Shown: positions 26,212 to 35,483, counted from the first letter of the stretch. The stretch is 64,000 nucleotides of DNA from Streptomyces sp. NBC_00376 (GCF_036077095.1 NZ_CP107960.1:8680001-8744000), one strand, 5' to 3'. The notes: generated by a model not told the origin, from the sequence alone. Translations and numbers: made by a program.

Positions 26212-26766
26212 ATGCGCAAGGTCGTCTCGGGTCTGTTCGTCTCGCTCGACGGTGTCGCCCAGTCGCCGAACGAGTGGCAGTTCGCTTTCGACGAGGAGAT
26301 GGGCGCGGCGCTGAGGGAAACGCTGGAGACGGCCGACACGATTCTGCTGGGCCGGGTGACCTTCACTGAGTGGGCCGGGTACTGGCCGACGGTGAACAGC
26401 GGCGAGGACGCCGGTTTCGCCAAGTGGATCAACGATTCGCCCAAGTACGTCGTCTCCTCCACGCTGGACAGTGTCGAGGGCTGGGCGAACAGCACGCTCA
26501 TCAACGGCGATCTGGCGGCCGCAATCGAGAAGCTCAAGGCGGGCGAGGGCAAGGACATCACCGTCGCGGGCAGCCCGACGCTGGTGCGTTCGCTGCTGGA
26601 GCAGGACCTGCTGGACGAACTGGTGCTGCTGATCCACCCGGTGGTGGCCGGCGAGGGTCGCAAGAAGCTGTTCGCCGACGACGCTGCCCTGAAGAAGTTG
26701 GAGCTGGTGAGCGCCCAGCCGACCAGCAGCGGAGTGATCATCGCGACCTACCGTCCGACGCGCTGA
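26212..26766 (+). CDS. Dihydrofolate reductase-family (RibD C-terminal) protein
   Basis: 184 residues: MRKVVSGLFVSLDGVAQSPN, a central DTILLGRVTFTEWAGYWPTV, SPKYVVSSTLDSVEGWANST, ITVAGSPTLVRSLLEQDLLD and LLIHPVVAGEGRKKLF. These are the NADPH-binding and core motifs of the RibD-C/DHFR-like superfamily. Standalone members are NAD(P)H reductases of unknown substrate. GGAGG (about 26203) precedes ATG 26212. A second, divergent relative is at 39929. Confidence 0.88.
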   Translation: MRKVVSGLFVSLDGVAQSPNEWQFAFDEEMGAALRETLETADTILLGRVTFTEWAGYWPTVNSGEDAGFAKWINDSPKYVVSSTLDSVEGWANSTLINGDLAAAIEKLKAGEGKDITVAGSPTLVRSLLEQDLLDELVLLIHPVVAGEGRKKLFADDAALKKLELVSAQPTSSGVIIATYRPTR

Positions 26767-26852
26767 GCACTTAACGCTGGAGTGAAGTTCCACCCTCGGC
26801 CTAGACAGCCTGATACTGGGACGACAGGTCCCGGAGGAAGCAGTTCCAGGTA

Positions 26853-27158
26853 GTGAGCAAGAAGAGCAATACGAGCAAGCAGTACACGGCCGAGTTCAAG
26901 CGGGATGCGGTCGCGCTGGCGCTGTCCTCGGACAAGACGGTGACCGAGGTCGCCCGGGATCTCGGCGTGAGTCCGGAGGGCCTGCGGGGCTGGGTGAAGC
27001 AGGCGTAGATCGACCGGGGTGAGGGACCGGCCGGTGCGCTCACGACGGCGGAACGTGAGGAGCTCGCGAGGCTGCGGCGCAAGGCCCGCGAGCAGGAGCA
27101 GACGATCGAGGTGCTGGGAAAAGACACGGCCTTCTTCGCGCAGCAGAGGACGAAGTAG
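26853..27158 (+). pseudogene. IS3-family OrfA with in-frame TAG
   Basis: From GTG 26853 the frame reads SKQYTAEFKRDAVALALSSD then VTEVARDLGVSPEGLRGWVK and meets TAG at 27006-27008. Behind it the frame continues with ELARLRRKAREQEQTIEVLG to a natural stop. An AAG-to-TAG change would explain it. Confidence 0.85.
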
Positions 27159-27181
27159 CCGCGCGCTACCGGTTCATCGAG

Positions 27182-28066
27182 GTGGAGAGGGCGAGTGAGG
27201 CCAATCCCGGCGGGTACAGCGTGTCGCTGCTGTGCCGGCTGCTGAAGGTGGGCCGCTCGGCCTACTACGCCTACCTTGCGGGCCGGGAGGCTGCCCAGAT
27301 TCGGCAGGAGGGCGAGGACGAGCTCGCCGGGGAGATCCGGCAAATCCACGCCGAATCCCGTGGCGCTTACGGTGCCCCGCGGGTGACCGCGGTCCTGCGG
27401 CGCGGGGGCAGGCCGGTCAACCGGAAGAAGGTCGAACGGATCATGCGGGAACGCGGCATCCGCGGGATCACGCGACGTCGGCGTCGCGGTCTGACGAAGG
27501 CCGACACCAAAGCGGCGCCGTCGCCGGACCTGGTCGGCCGCGACTTCACCGCCGCCGAGCCTGGCACGAAGCTGGTGTCCGACATCACCTACCTGCCCAC
27601 CTTGGCCAGCTGGTGGTATCTCGCGACGGTCATTGACCTGGCCACACGCGAGGTGATCGGGTACGCGATGGCCGACCACCACAGGGCCGAGCTCGTTGTC
27701 GACGCTCTGCGGATGGCCGCTGCCCGCGGCGGGCTGAAGGAGGGGTGCATCACGCACTCGGACCGCGGTTCAGAGTACACCTCACGTGAATACCGCTCTC
27801 TGATACAGGAGTTGGGCCTGAGGCAGAGCATGGGACGAACCGGGTCATGTTACGATATCGCCGCTGCCGAAAGCTTTTTCGGTCTACTGAAAGCGGAGAT
27901 CGGCACCACGGTCTGGGAGTCCCACGAAGCCGCCCGAGCCGACGTCTTCCGTTTCATCGAGGTCGAGTACAACCGCAACCGCCTGCGCAAGCACCCCGAG
28001 TACGGCTACGTCACCCCAATCGAGACCAGAGCTCTGGCGACGCAAGACCTCACTCCCGCAGCATAA
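27182..28066 (+). CDS. IS3-family OrfB DDE transposase
   Basis: 294 residues: HTH-like GGYSVSLLCRLLKVGRSAYY, then rve core with Asp in LVSDITYLPTLASWWYLATV, Asp in ITHSDRGSEYTSREY and Glu in SCYDIAAAESFFGLLKAEIG, ending YNRNRLRKHPEYGYVTPIET. It is intact, but without a full OrfA the element may need help in trans. Its similarity to the OrfB at 4035 is only at family level. Confidence 0.9.
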   Translation: MERASEANPGGYSVSLLCRLLKVGRSAYYAYLAGREAAQIRQEGEDELAGEIRQIHAESRGAYGAPRVTAVLRRGGRPVNRKKVERIMRERGIRGITRRRRRGLTKADTKAAPSPDLVGRDFTAAEPGTKLVSDITYLPTLASWWYLATVIDLATREVIGYAMADHHRAELVVDALRMAAARGGLKEGCITHSDRGSEYTSREYRSLIQELGLRQSMGRTGSCYDIAAAESFFGLLKAEIGTTVWESHEAARADVFRFIEVEYNRNRLRKHPEYGYVTPIETRALATQDLTPAA

Positions 28067-28100
28067 ACACCCGCTGTCCAAGCCCAGGGTGGAACTTCAC

Positions 28101-28290
28101 CCTCCGCAGCGTCCGCACCGCCGCACAGCGGGAGGCCGAGCCTGGGCAGTGGGCACGCCTCATCGCCTCCAACCACGAGGACGCCGCACTCCTGGTGCGC
28201 CCCGACGGACACATCGCCTGGCGCGGCACCTGCCGGTCGGACCTGTCGACTCTCCCGGCCCTCACATGGCGCGTACTCGCGGCATCGTGA
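28101..28290 (+). pseudogene. FAD-dependent aromatic monooxygenase, C-terminal fragment
   Basis: The frame ends WARLIASNHEDAALLVRPDG then HIAWRGTCRSDLSTLPALTW, the thioredoxin-like tail (A-LVRPDGHIAWR) of polyketide/phenol hydroxylases. Everything upstream was lost at the IS3 boundary. A similar tail is at 55526-55690. Confidence 0.75.
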
Positions 28291-28445
28291 CGCCCACAGG
28301 AGCGGTCCTGACGACCCGAGTGCGCGGCAGCCGGTCCGCGCTCCCGTTCACGGAACATCCGTGTGCTGCGTCATGGGGTCGTCGTCACCGCGTCTGCAGC
28401 GAACCTCCTTCGTCAGGAGAGCGCTGATTCGGCAGCGGCCGTGAC

Positions 28446-28709
28446 TCATGCAGCCCAGCAATCGACACCGCTTCCCTGCCCTTTGGCAGCACGGGCAAGA
28501 CGGGGCAGATCATCCAGAATCTCGCCGGCTACTTCCACGTCGAGGACCTCTCCGTCCCGCTCTCGCAGCGGAGACCAGAGCCCTGCCACCTCGCTGATCC
28601 TGGGCTCCCTGACGGCACACCACGCTGAGACCAAACGGTCCGAGAAGGCGAAGACCACACAGCCGTCGTTGTCCTGGCCAGCGACAATAGAAGGCTTGTC
28701 GGCTTTCAT
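28446..28709 (-). CDS. Hypothetical protein, possibly 5'-truncated by a stop
   Basis: 87 residues: MKADKPSIVAGQDNDGCVVF, VSAWCAVREPRISEVAGLWS and ILDDLPRLARAAKGQGSG. The same frame stays coherent upstream (SCGNFDPEEAAIE, stop near 28742, LFSGSSFEELMKADKP), so a TGA may have shortened a ~115-residue gene. No family recognised. Confidence 0.5.
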   Translation of the reverse strand: MKADKPSIVAGQDNDGCVVFAFSDRLVSAWCAVREPRISEVAGLWSPLRERDGEVLDVEVAGEILDDLPRLARAAKGQGSGVDCWAA

Positions 28710-28836
28710 GAGCTCCTCGAAGCTGCTGCCACTGAAGAGTCACTCGATCGCTGCCTCTTCGGGATCGAAGTTTCCGCAAGACACCGACTCCTGAGCGCGG
28801 CCAGGCCCGCCTCGAACCGCAAGTGCCGCCAAGACG

Positions 28837-29385
28837 GTGAGGATCGTGGCGCAGATGGCCCCGTTGTCAGAGGGGCCTGCGATTGTGGGGCTCGTGGACG
28901 AGATGGTTGAGCACGTTGACGAGCAGGACCGGGTGTTGGCAGTGGTAGGCCGGGGCGAGGCCGTCCGCCGCGGCTGGTTGCATCGGATTGCGGTGACAGT
29001 CTGCCGGGACAGTCGGCGACAGGTCCTTGTCCATCGCCGGTCCGAACAGGTCTCCCGGTTCCCGGGACACTACGAGTTGATGGCAGGCGGAGCCGTCGCG
29101 GCGGGAGAGTCCTATGAGGAGGCCGCCGTCCGGGAACTGGCTGAGGAATTGGGCATCGACACGACGGTCCGATCCGTCGTGAAGTTCCTGAACCGAGATG
29201 GCCTGAGCCCGCACTGGCTCGGTATCCATGAGGCCCTCGTACTCGTCGACCCGAAGCCCCGGGCCGACGAGGTGGCGTGGCACGGCTGGCTGCCGGAGTC
29301 CGAACTGCACGAGTTCATGCATCGGCACCCGTTCACTCCTGACAGCCGCGATGCCTGGGACCGCTATCGCGCTGCCGTCGGGTAG
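28837..29385 (+). CDS. Nudix hydrolase
   Basis: 182 residues. The Nudix box spans residues 84-106, GGAVAAGESYEEAAVRELAE then ELGI, fitting Gx5Ex7REUxEExGU with all acidic metal ligands. The fold is close to isopentenyl-diphosphate-isomerase-like Nudix proteins (VDEQDRVLAVVGRGEAVRRG, VHRRSEQVSRFPGHYELMAG). It probably hydrolyses a nucleoside or isoprenoid diphosphate. The start may be GTG 28837 or ATG 28855; neither has a strong ribosome site. Confidence 0.87.
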   Translation: MRIVAQMAPLSEGPAIVGLVDEMVEHVDEQDRVLAVVGRGEAVRRGWLHRIAVTVCRDSRRQVLVHRRSEQVSRFPGHYELMAGGAVAAGESYEEAAVRELAEELGIDTTVRSVVKFLNRDGLSPHWLGIHEALVLVDPKPRADEVAWHGWLPESELHEFMHRHPFTPDSRDAWDRYRAAVG

Positions 29386-29842
29386 TCCATGGCGACGTCG
29401 TGGTGTGGCAGCTGCCGCTCGGTGGAGGGCCGATAGGAGCGGAGCGTGAGGTGGCCGCGTGCGCGGCGGGTCTGGTCGAGCTGCGGCCCGAAGACGACGT
29501 ACGACGTGGCCCCGTACCCAGTGGCACAGCAACGGGTACATGTACCCATATGGCACGTGAACAGATTCGGTGGTCGGCCGTCGTGGACCGCGCCCGCCAG
29601 ACCGTGGAGGGCTACGAGGACGGCGTCACGCTGCGCCAGGTCATGTGATCGTCGAGGCTGTCGTCGTCTGTTCCGGGAACCGTCTCATCGGAAGCCTGGT
29701 CCGGGTACTGCGGGCTGTCTGGGGCCCATTGTGCTAGCAGGGCCGTCCGGGCGGGGCATTGTGGGAAGCTCACGTCCGCCGCGCCCGAAGGTTGTCCGGG
29801 CTCGCCAAGTACCTTCTGGTGTAGGCGTGTTGGAATGCCTTT
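29386..29842. other. Intergenic DNA with a short coding remnant
   Basis: At 29551-29648 (+) the frame reads REQIRWSAVVDRARQTVEGY then EDGVTLRQVM and a stop, resembling the start of a phage/plasmid protein family (RAR.IVE.Y..GVTLRQ). The rest is missing. Nothing else is supportable. Confidence 0.4.
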
Positions 29843-30310
29843 ATGGTCACTTCCGCTGACGGAACCACGCGCCTGAGCCCGGACGAGTTCGCGCACCGCC
29901 TGCGTGCCGAGATCGAGCGGCTGAGAGACGAGGCGACGCGCCAGAGGAAACTCGCCCACCGTCGGGCCGAGTTCTGGGCCAAGACGGACATCGCCCTCGG
30001 TTTCCCCGCGGCCCTGCTCGCGGGCACGGCGGGAGCGGCAGGACTGGCCTCGGCGGACGTGCGCGTTCCCGCCGCCCTCGCCGCTCTGGCCTCTGCCGGG
30101 TTCGCGGCGGGGGCGGGCTTCCTGCGCAGCGACGCCAGGCGCCGCGCCAACAAACGCGCCCGGCACGCATGGGCCTCGGTCGAGGCCAGGGCCATGGTTG
30201 CACTGACCCAGGAGCACGTGTCCCACGAGGACGTTGGCGACGTGCTGGAATGCCGCCAGGCTGCGCTGGCGGCCTACGACGGCGAGGAGCCCCAGCCTGG
30301 GTCGCCGTGA
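29843..30310 (+). CDS. Small two-helix membrane protein, SLATT-like
   Basis: 155 residues: a charged N-terminal helix (LSPDEFAHRLRAEIERLRDE, RRAEFWAKTDIALGFPAALL), two adjacent hydrophobic helices with Ala/Gly-rich turns (~51-95), then KRARHAWASVEARAMVALTQ. The order of basic helix, two membrane spans and a helical tail is that of SLATT proteins, predicted pore-forming effectors of nucleotide-signalling conflict systems. No nucleotidyltransferase lies next to it, so the assignment is tentative. Confidence 0.5.
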   Translation: MVTSADGTTRLSPDEFAHRLRAEIERLRDEATRQRKLAHRRAEFWAKTDIALGFPAALLAGTAGAAGLASADVRVPAALAALASAGFAAGAGFLRSDARRRANKRARHAWASVEARAMVALTQEHVSHEDVGDVLECRQAALAAYDGEEPQPGSP

Positions 30311-30711
30311 TCCGCAGCCCTTCGGCTGCCGCCCCGTGTTGAAGAACTCGGAGTGGGCGACCTGGCAGGTGCAGCCGCCCCCGCGTAGTCGCAGCCGAGC
30401 GATGATGAAGGTCACCGGCGAGATCGGCTGCACCCATGGCGGGACACCGTCCGGTGGTGGATCACTGGGTATCTGCGGGACAGGGCCGTGGGATGCCGAG
30501 GTCGGTGACGGGCCCTTTTGGCGGAGGCGGGCGGCCTCGGCTTGCTTGGTGTGGAGGAAGGCCGGGGTCGAGTCGATGCCCTCGGTGTCGCCGCAGCGGC
30601 CACAGGCCGGCCGCCGCACAGGCCGTGCGGGGACGGACTGTTCACCAGAGGGCGCCTGGGGGAAGCCGCGGCCGCAGGCCACCGCCGGCCGGGGTGGGGC
30701 GCTGGAGCCGG
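30311..30711. other. No clear gene; possible minus-strand remnant
   Basis: A minus-strand frame reads RPACGRCGDTEGIDSTPAFL then HTKQAEAARLRQKG and FIIARLRLRGGGCTCQVAHS without a start, a stop at a sensible place or a recognised domain. Probably decayed DNA. Confidence 0.35.
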
Positions 30712-30970
30712 TCAGGCGGCGACCTCGTACTTCACGACGGTGTTGGAGCAGCCGGTGGCGAGCTTTTCCAGTGCGGCCTGTTCCTTGTTGTCCGCGGACA
30801 GCTTCCGGCGGAGTTTCGTGGCGGTCCAGTCGGCGAGGTAGGTGCACTTCGCGGAGTTGGCCGGCGGCATCCACTCCGAGGGGGGCCTTGTCAGCCTTGC
30901 TGCGATCCCTCTCCGCTGTGACGGCCATGAGGCTGCGGTCGGCATCGAGGTCGTTCGCGTATCGCATACG
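30712..30970 (-). pseudogene. HNH-type nuclease (DUF1524), frameshifted and truncated
   Basis: MRYANDLDADRSLMAVTAER then RSKADKAP runs in one frame; after a frameshift near 30880 the next reads EWMPPANSAKCTYLADWTAT, KLRRKLSADNKEQAALEKLA and TGCSNTV. This is the second half of DUF1524 secreted nucleases, with the conserved Asn and the closing Cys pair. The first half is missing. Confidence 0.7.
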
Positions 30971-31526
30971 CCGGTCGGGGTCCCACGCCGAGGCTCCAGC
31001 TGGCAGGCAGCGTCATTCCAAGCGTGCGGTATTCCGGTACGAGGTGTCCCGTCACGGGTGGGCGTCTTGGGCCGGTACCACCGCCTTTACCGCGACGGAA
31101 TTCCAAAAAGCCCTGCGACCTGCGCAGCAGCCGAGACCGCCGACAGTGCGCGGCGCCGACTGTGGCGTTGCGCTGCAGGACGGCCTTGGTACAGAGGACG
31201 TCGTCGTGCTCCCGGTCGTGCTCGCCGGAAGGCGGAGGAGTGGGGCGGCCCGGCGGTACTGCGTCCCAGGGCGCGTCTGGGCGCCGGGCCTCATCCGTTC
31301 ACGCCATATCGGCACGGGCTCAGTGGGCTTCATCCACCTCCGGCCGGGACCGCGGTGCCGGGGCACGGCCGGCGCCGGTGGTTCGGCACCTGCCCATGGA
31401 CTCGGCCCTGACCTGGACCGCTTCCAACTCCTCCGCTTTCCGGCTGAGTACGCGTGCTCAGGTGCCGTCTGCCGGACTCCTCCATGCTGGGGCGCGAACG
31501 CCGGACCGTCTCAGGGGGACATACGC
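30971..31526. other. Region without a supportable gene
   Basis: About 550 bp upstream of the GNAT-aminotransferase gene. That gene's frame stays open upstream for more than 1 kb, but the residues are low-complexity Arg/Ser/Gly without homology. The promoter of the two-gene operon should lie in the last ~150 bp. Confidence 0.4.
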
Positions 31527-33290
31527 ATGGACCACGCCCTGCAGTTGCGCACTGCCACGCCTCGGGATCACGACTGGATCCACGAACTGCGCCACCGGGT
31601 GTACGCGGAGGAGCTCGGCCAGCATCCGGTGGATCCGTCGGGAAAGCTGAGCGACGGCCTCGACGGCGACAACGTCTATCTCGTGGCCGCGCGCGGCGAG
31701 ACGCGGATCGGCTTCGTCAGCCTCACCCCGCCGTGGGTCGGCCGCTACTCCCTCGACAAGTACCTGACGCGCGAGGAGCTGCCGGTTCTGACTGATGAGG
31801 CGCCGTTCGAGATCCGCGTCCTGACCGTCGAGGAACACTGGCGGTCCACCGCGGCGGCGCCGCTCCTCATGTACGCGGCGCTGCGCTGGGCCGCGGCGCG
31901 GGGCGGCCGCCGGGTGGTGGCGATGGGACGCACGGAGCTGCTCGACATGTACCTCGCCGCCGGGCTGCGGCCGGTGGGGCGCACGGTCCGCTCGGGCGCG
32001 GTCTCGTTCGAGGTCCTCAGCGGCTCCGTGGCCGAGCTGACGAGGGCGGTCGCGGAGCGCCACGGCCGGACCCTGGAGCGGCTGCGGACGGGCGTCGACT
32101 GGCGGCTCGACGTGCCCTTCGCGCCGCGTTCGGACGGCTGTGAGCACGGCGGGGCGTTCTTCTCGGCGATCGGCACCGACTTCCGGACGCTGACCCGCCG
32201 TCACGAGGTGGTCGCGGCGGATGTGCTGGACGCCTGGTTCCCGCCGTCCCCAGGGGTCCGCACGATCCTTTCGGAGGATCCGGGGTGGGCGGCCCGGACC
32301 TCGCCGCCGACTGGCGCGGAGGGACTGCTCGCGGAGATCGCCGGGGTCCGCGGGCTGCCGGTAGAGTCGCTGGTCATCGGGGCGGGCTCGTCCGAGCTGA
32401 TCTTCCGGGCGTTCGGCCGGTGGCTGACGCCGGGGAGCCGGGTGCTCCTGCTCGATCCGGGCTACGGGGAGTACGCCCATGTCACCGAACGGGTGATCGG
32501 CTGCCGGGTCGACCGGCTCCAGCTGCGCCCGGAGGACGGCTGGCTGCTCGACCCGGCCCGGCTCGCCGCCGCGACCGACGACGGACGGTACGACCTCGTG
32601 GTGGTGGTCAACCCGAACAACCCGACCGGCCACCACGCCCCGGCCGACACGCTGCGCGCGGTGATCGAGGCCTCGCCCGTGCGGACCCGGTGGTGGATCG
32701 ACGAGGCGTACCTGGGCTACGTCGATCCGGCGGACTCGCTTGCCGGGCTCGCCTCGGCCAACGCCCGGGTCGTGGTCTGCACCTCGCTGTCGAAGATGTA
32801 CGCACTGTCGGGGATGCGGGCCGCGTACCTGGTGGCCGGCCCGGAGACGGCCAGGGAGCTGCGGCGCTGGACGCCGCCGTGGCCCGTGAGCCTGCCGGCC
32901 CAGCTGGCTGCCGTGACGGCGCTGCGCGACCCCGCGTACTACGCGGAGCGCTGGGCTCGCACCCATGTGCTGCGCCGGGGACTGGCGTACGAACTCGAGG
33001 AGTTGGACGGGTTCTCCTCGGTCGACGAGGGGGTGGCGAACTTCCTCACGGTGACCCTGCCGCCGGACGGACCGAGCGCGGCGCAGCTGGTGCGCGAGTG
33101 CCGACGGCACGACGTGTTCCTGCGTGACCTGTCGCTGATGTCCCCGGCGTACAAGGGGCGGACCGTCCGGATCGCCGTCCGCGACACGGCGGAGAACGCG
33201 CGGATCGTGGCGGCGTGCCGGAGCGCCCTGGACGCGCTGCGCGCGCCGGCCGCAGTGGTGTCGGGCGCGCCGGGGCCGGCCTCCCGGTGA
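31527..33290 (+). CDS. GNAT acyltransferase fused to a fold-type I PLP aminotransferase
   Basis: 587 residues from ATG 31527 (GGGGG ~9 nt upstream). Residues 1-~190 are an acyltransferase-like domain (LRTATPRDHDWIHELRHRVY, YLVAARGETRIGFVSLTPPW, RTELLDMYLAAGLRPVGRTV). Residues ~210-570 are a class I/II aminotransferase of the HisC/CobC branch: SLVIGAGSSELIFRAFGRWL, VVVVNPNNPTGHHAP, WWIDEAYLGYVDPADSLAGL and the PLP-lysine segment TSLSKMYALSGMRAAYL with Lys423. Its stop overlaps the next gene's GTG by 4 nt. Fusion plus coupling suggests both halves act in one pathway, N-acylating and making or consuming the same amino compound. The substrate is unknown. The gene looks intact. Confidence 0.85.
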   Translation: MDHALQLRTATPRDHDWIHELRHRVYAEELGQHPVDPSGKLSDGLDGDNVYLVAARGETRIGFVSLTPPWVGRYSLDKYLTREELPVLTDEAPFEIRVLTVEEHWRSTAAAPLLMYAALRWAAARGGRRVVAMGRTELLDMYLAAGLRPVGRTVRSGAVSFEVLSGSVAELTRAVAERHGRTLERLRTGVDWRLDVPFAPRSDGCEHGGAFFSAIGTDFRTLTRRHEVVAADVLDAWFPPSPGVRTILSEDPGWAARTSPPTGAEGLLAEIAGVRGLPVESLVIGAGSSELIFRAFGRWLTPGSRVLLLDPGYGEYAHVTERVIGCRVDRLQLRPEDGWLLDPARLAAATDDGRYDLVVVVNPNNPTGHHAPADTLRAVIEASPVRTRWWIDEAYLGYVDPADSLAGLASANARVVVCTSLSKMYALSGMRAAYLVAGPETARELRRWTPPWPVSLPAQLAAVTALRDPAYYAERWARTHVLRRGLAYELEELDGFSSVDEGVANFLTVTLPPDGPSAAQLVRECRRHDVFLRDLSLMSPAYKGRTVRIAVRDTAENARIVAACRSALDALRAPAAVVSGAPGPASR

Positions 33291-34090
33291 CGACGGTCGC
33301 CGGTCTCGTACCGTACCTCGGCGGGGCACTGGCGGTCGGGGGCGTCGCGGTGGCGGCGACCCGGCGCCGTGAGCTGATGGTCCGCTGGTGCGTGTGGGCG
33401 CTCGGAGTGCCCCTGGTGACCGCCGCGTTCTGGCTCGGTCCACCGGGGATCGCGGTGCTCGCGGCCGTGGTCGGTGTGGTCGCGGTGGCGGAGCTCGGTG
33501 GGCTGCTCCGGCTGGGTCCGGTGGACCGGGCGGTGCTGGGCGCGGCGATCGTCGGACTCGTCCTGACCACCTGGCTGGCCCCCGGGGAGGTGCTCCGGGT
33601 GGCGGCGGCCGGGGTGCTTGCGATCGCCGGGGTGCCGTTGCTCTCGGGCGACGCGGAGCACGGACTCCGCCGCCTGGGGGCGGGCCTGCTGGGGCTCGTG
33701 TGGCTGGGTGCCCTGGCCGGCCTCGTACCGTCCGGCGCCCTCGGCCTCGTCCTGTTCGTGGCCGTGTCGATCGCCGACATCCTCGCGTACGCGGCGGGTC
33801 GCCGTCTCGGCGGCCCCCGGCTCTCCCCGCTGTCGCCCGCCAAGCGGTGGAGCGGCACGCTGGCCGGGGCCGTGGCCGGTCTCCTCACGCTGGCCGTGCT
33901 GTCCTCCCTCACGTGGCAGACGGCGGTGGCTGTGGCGGTCGGCGGCCCGCTCGGGGACCTGCTGGAGTCGATGGTCAAGCGGGGCGCCCGCGCCAAGGAC
34001 GCCGGCCGGTGGCTGCCCGGCTCCGGCGGCCTCCTCGACCGGATCGACTCCCTCCTCGTCGCTCTGGCGGTGCTGTTGGTGCTGGAATGA
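33287..34090 (+). CDS. Phosphatidate cytidylyltransferase (CdsA)-like membrane protein
   Basis: 267 residues starting at GTG 33287 within the last codons of the previous gene. About seven membrane segments are followed by the CDP-DAG synthase signature near the C-terminus: GDLLESMVKRGARAKDAGRW then LPGSGGLLDRIDSLLVA (family KR...KD.G...PGHGG..DR.DS, with Ser for His). Such enzymes transfer CMP from CTP to phosphatidic acid or a related polyprenyl or glycerol phosphate. Coupled to an acyltransferase-aminotransferase, it may activate a lipid for transfer to an amino alcohol or acid. A CDP-alcohol phosphotransferase is not present nearby; downstream is decayed DNA, so an operon tail may be lost. 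Confidence 0.85.
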   Translation: MTTVAGLVPYLGGALAVGGVAVAATRRRELMVRWCVWALGVPLVTAAFWLGPPGIAVLAAVVGVVAVAELGGLLRLGPVDRAVLGAAIVGLVLTTWLAPGEVLRVAAAGVLAIAGVPLLSGDAEHGLRRLGAGLLGLVWLGALAGLVPSGALGLVLFVAVSIADILAYAAGRRLGGPRLSPLSPAKRWSGTLAGAVAGLLTLAVLSSLTWQTAVAVAVGGPLGDLLESMVKRGARAKDAGRWLPGSGGLLDRIDSLLVALAVLLVLE

Positions 34091-34339
34091 GCCACGGGGC
34101 GGGGTGAGCCATGTGACGGGATGAACGTGAGGCTGGGTGAGGCCGGGGCCGGTTGCGGTGGGAGTCACCTCCGCCCGTGGCCGACGAAGGCGGAGCGGAC
34201 CGGAGACGCCACCGCGCACGGGCCGGACAGCAGCGCCGGTACCGGTATCGACCACAGTTGACCCTCAGATCCAGCAGCACTCCACGAGAGGGAAGCTCTT
34301 TTCTGCCATGAGGTTCTGGAGCGCCGTTCAACGCCCGGC

Positions 34340-34830
34340 CCCGATGTGGCCGGCCCCGATGAAGCCGGGCCCGGCGCCGGGGACGGTGTTCCAGCACGGG
34401 CGGTGGAGGTCTCGGACACCGGCGCCGCTCACGCCCACGGCGGGGGAACTGCGCTGACCGGCTACCGCGGGCCGGCCTCCGAGCCCGCCGGCCTTCCGCC
34501 TCGCGGCCGGGTGCAGATATCCGGGACCGGGGACGCCACCGCCTCCGCAGGCGGTACCGCGATCAGCGGGCACGTCGGCGGGCTGACCGTCGTGCAGCAG
34601 ACCGCCCCGCGGGAACGGGCCTCCTGGCCGCACCAGGTAGGTGTGATCCTGCGCCGCCTGGGAATCCGGTGGGTCGACGTGCTGGTGTGGATCACTGCCG
34701 GTACCCGCTCGGCGATCGTGGCCGGGTACACACAGGCCGGTACCGAGGTCCTCGGCGCCGACCCGCAGGACCCGGAACAGGCCGCGAAGACGTTCCTGGG
34801 CTCGGCTTCGCCGCATAGCCTCGGCCGTAG
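34340..34830 (+). pseudogene. NB-ARC/TPR-type STAND protein, N-terminal fragment with deletion
   Basis: The frame reads VQISGTGDATASAGGTAISG then HVGGLTVVQQTAPRERASWP and HQVGVI, the characteristic N-terminus of Streptomyces NB-ARC tetratricopeptide proteins. It jumps to VDVLVWITAGTRSAIVAGYT and LGADPQDPEQAAKTFLG from the NB-ARC region, then loses similarity. The P-loop region between is deleted. Confidence 0.65.
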
Positions 34831-34922
34831 CGCCGCAACACGGCTATCCCGGCGGTCTCGGACACCGGCGTCGTCGCCCAGGCCGGGGTCGCCGCCGAGC
34901 TCGCCGCCGGGGGAGCGGAGTC

Positions 34923-35279
34923 ATGGGCGAACCCGACTGGGACTCGCTGACCATCGACTACCCCGATCTCGAGGTCTCGCGCGCTTACACCCGCCAACCG
35001 ACGGACAAGATCGTACGCAACGGGGTCATCGGCCGTCAGCTGGCCCGGCTCGCACTGGATGCGGGATTCGCGGTGCCAGCCGTAGTCCCGGTCACCTCGG
35101 TCTTCCGTGATGTTCAGGCCGCAGACCAAGTGCTTGGCCTTCAGCGCAACACCGAGCGCGCCGTGTCCGCGGGCTACCTTTCAGCCCCGGCATCGAAGAA
35201 GTGGCTCGACCATCTCGCTGCGGGGCCCTTCTTCGCCGCAGTGACGCATTATGTCGTCGTCGTGGAAGCTACCTTGTAG
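34923..35279 (+). pseudogene. Class I methyltransferase, C-terminal fragment
   Basis: 118 residues with LARLALDAGFAVPAVVPVTS, FRDVQAADQVLGLQRNTERA and WLDHLAAGPFFAAVTHYVVV, the C-terminal part of UbiE/CoQ5-like SAM methyltransferases (WLxHLxxGPFFAA). The SAM-binding half is absent; the upstream DNA is NB-ARC debris. Confidence 0.7.
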
Positions 35280-35483
35280 TCGTGGGGAACCGTCTTTTGT
35301 CTGCGGCCCCCTGCCCGAGGGGACGTTCGGGCGCGGGGCGTGCTGCTGCCCAGAGGGCGGGCTGCTGGGGCGTCCACGTCCGAAGCGGCCGGGGCGTGGC
35401 GACCGTCTCGGGCGGACCCCGGTAGCTCGGAAGCTTCCCGGACCTGTCGGCCGCCGACATCGTTGAACAGCCAAGGACTGCTC

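Larger units (their letters stand above)
26783..28099 (+). mobile_element. IS3-family insertion sequence with broken orfA
   Basis: Perfect 14-bp inverted ends TGAAGTTCCACCCT and AGGGTGGAACTTCA with the TG...CA termini of IS3 elements. It carries orfA (nonsense codon) and an intact orfB. The right side truncates a flavin monooxygenase gene whose 5' part is not on the left. No target duplication was found. Confidence 0.88.

Noticed and set aside
30234..31526. Open frame extending the GNAT-aminotransferase gene upstream by more than 1 kb
   Set aside because: The extension is Arg/Ser/Gly-rich with no homology, and ATG 31527 has a ribosome site and starts at the domain boundary.
31458..33443. Long minus-strand frame opposite the GNAT-aminotransferase
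   Set aside because: Antisense shadow; low-complexity Arg/Pro/Gly sequence.
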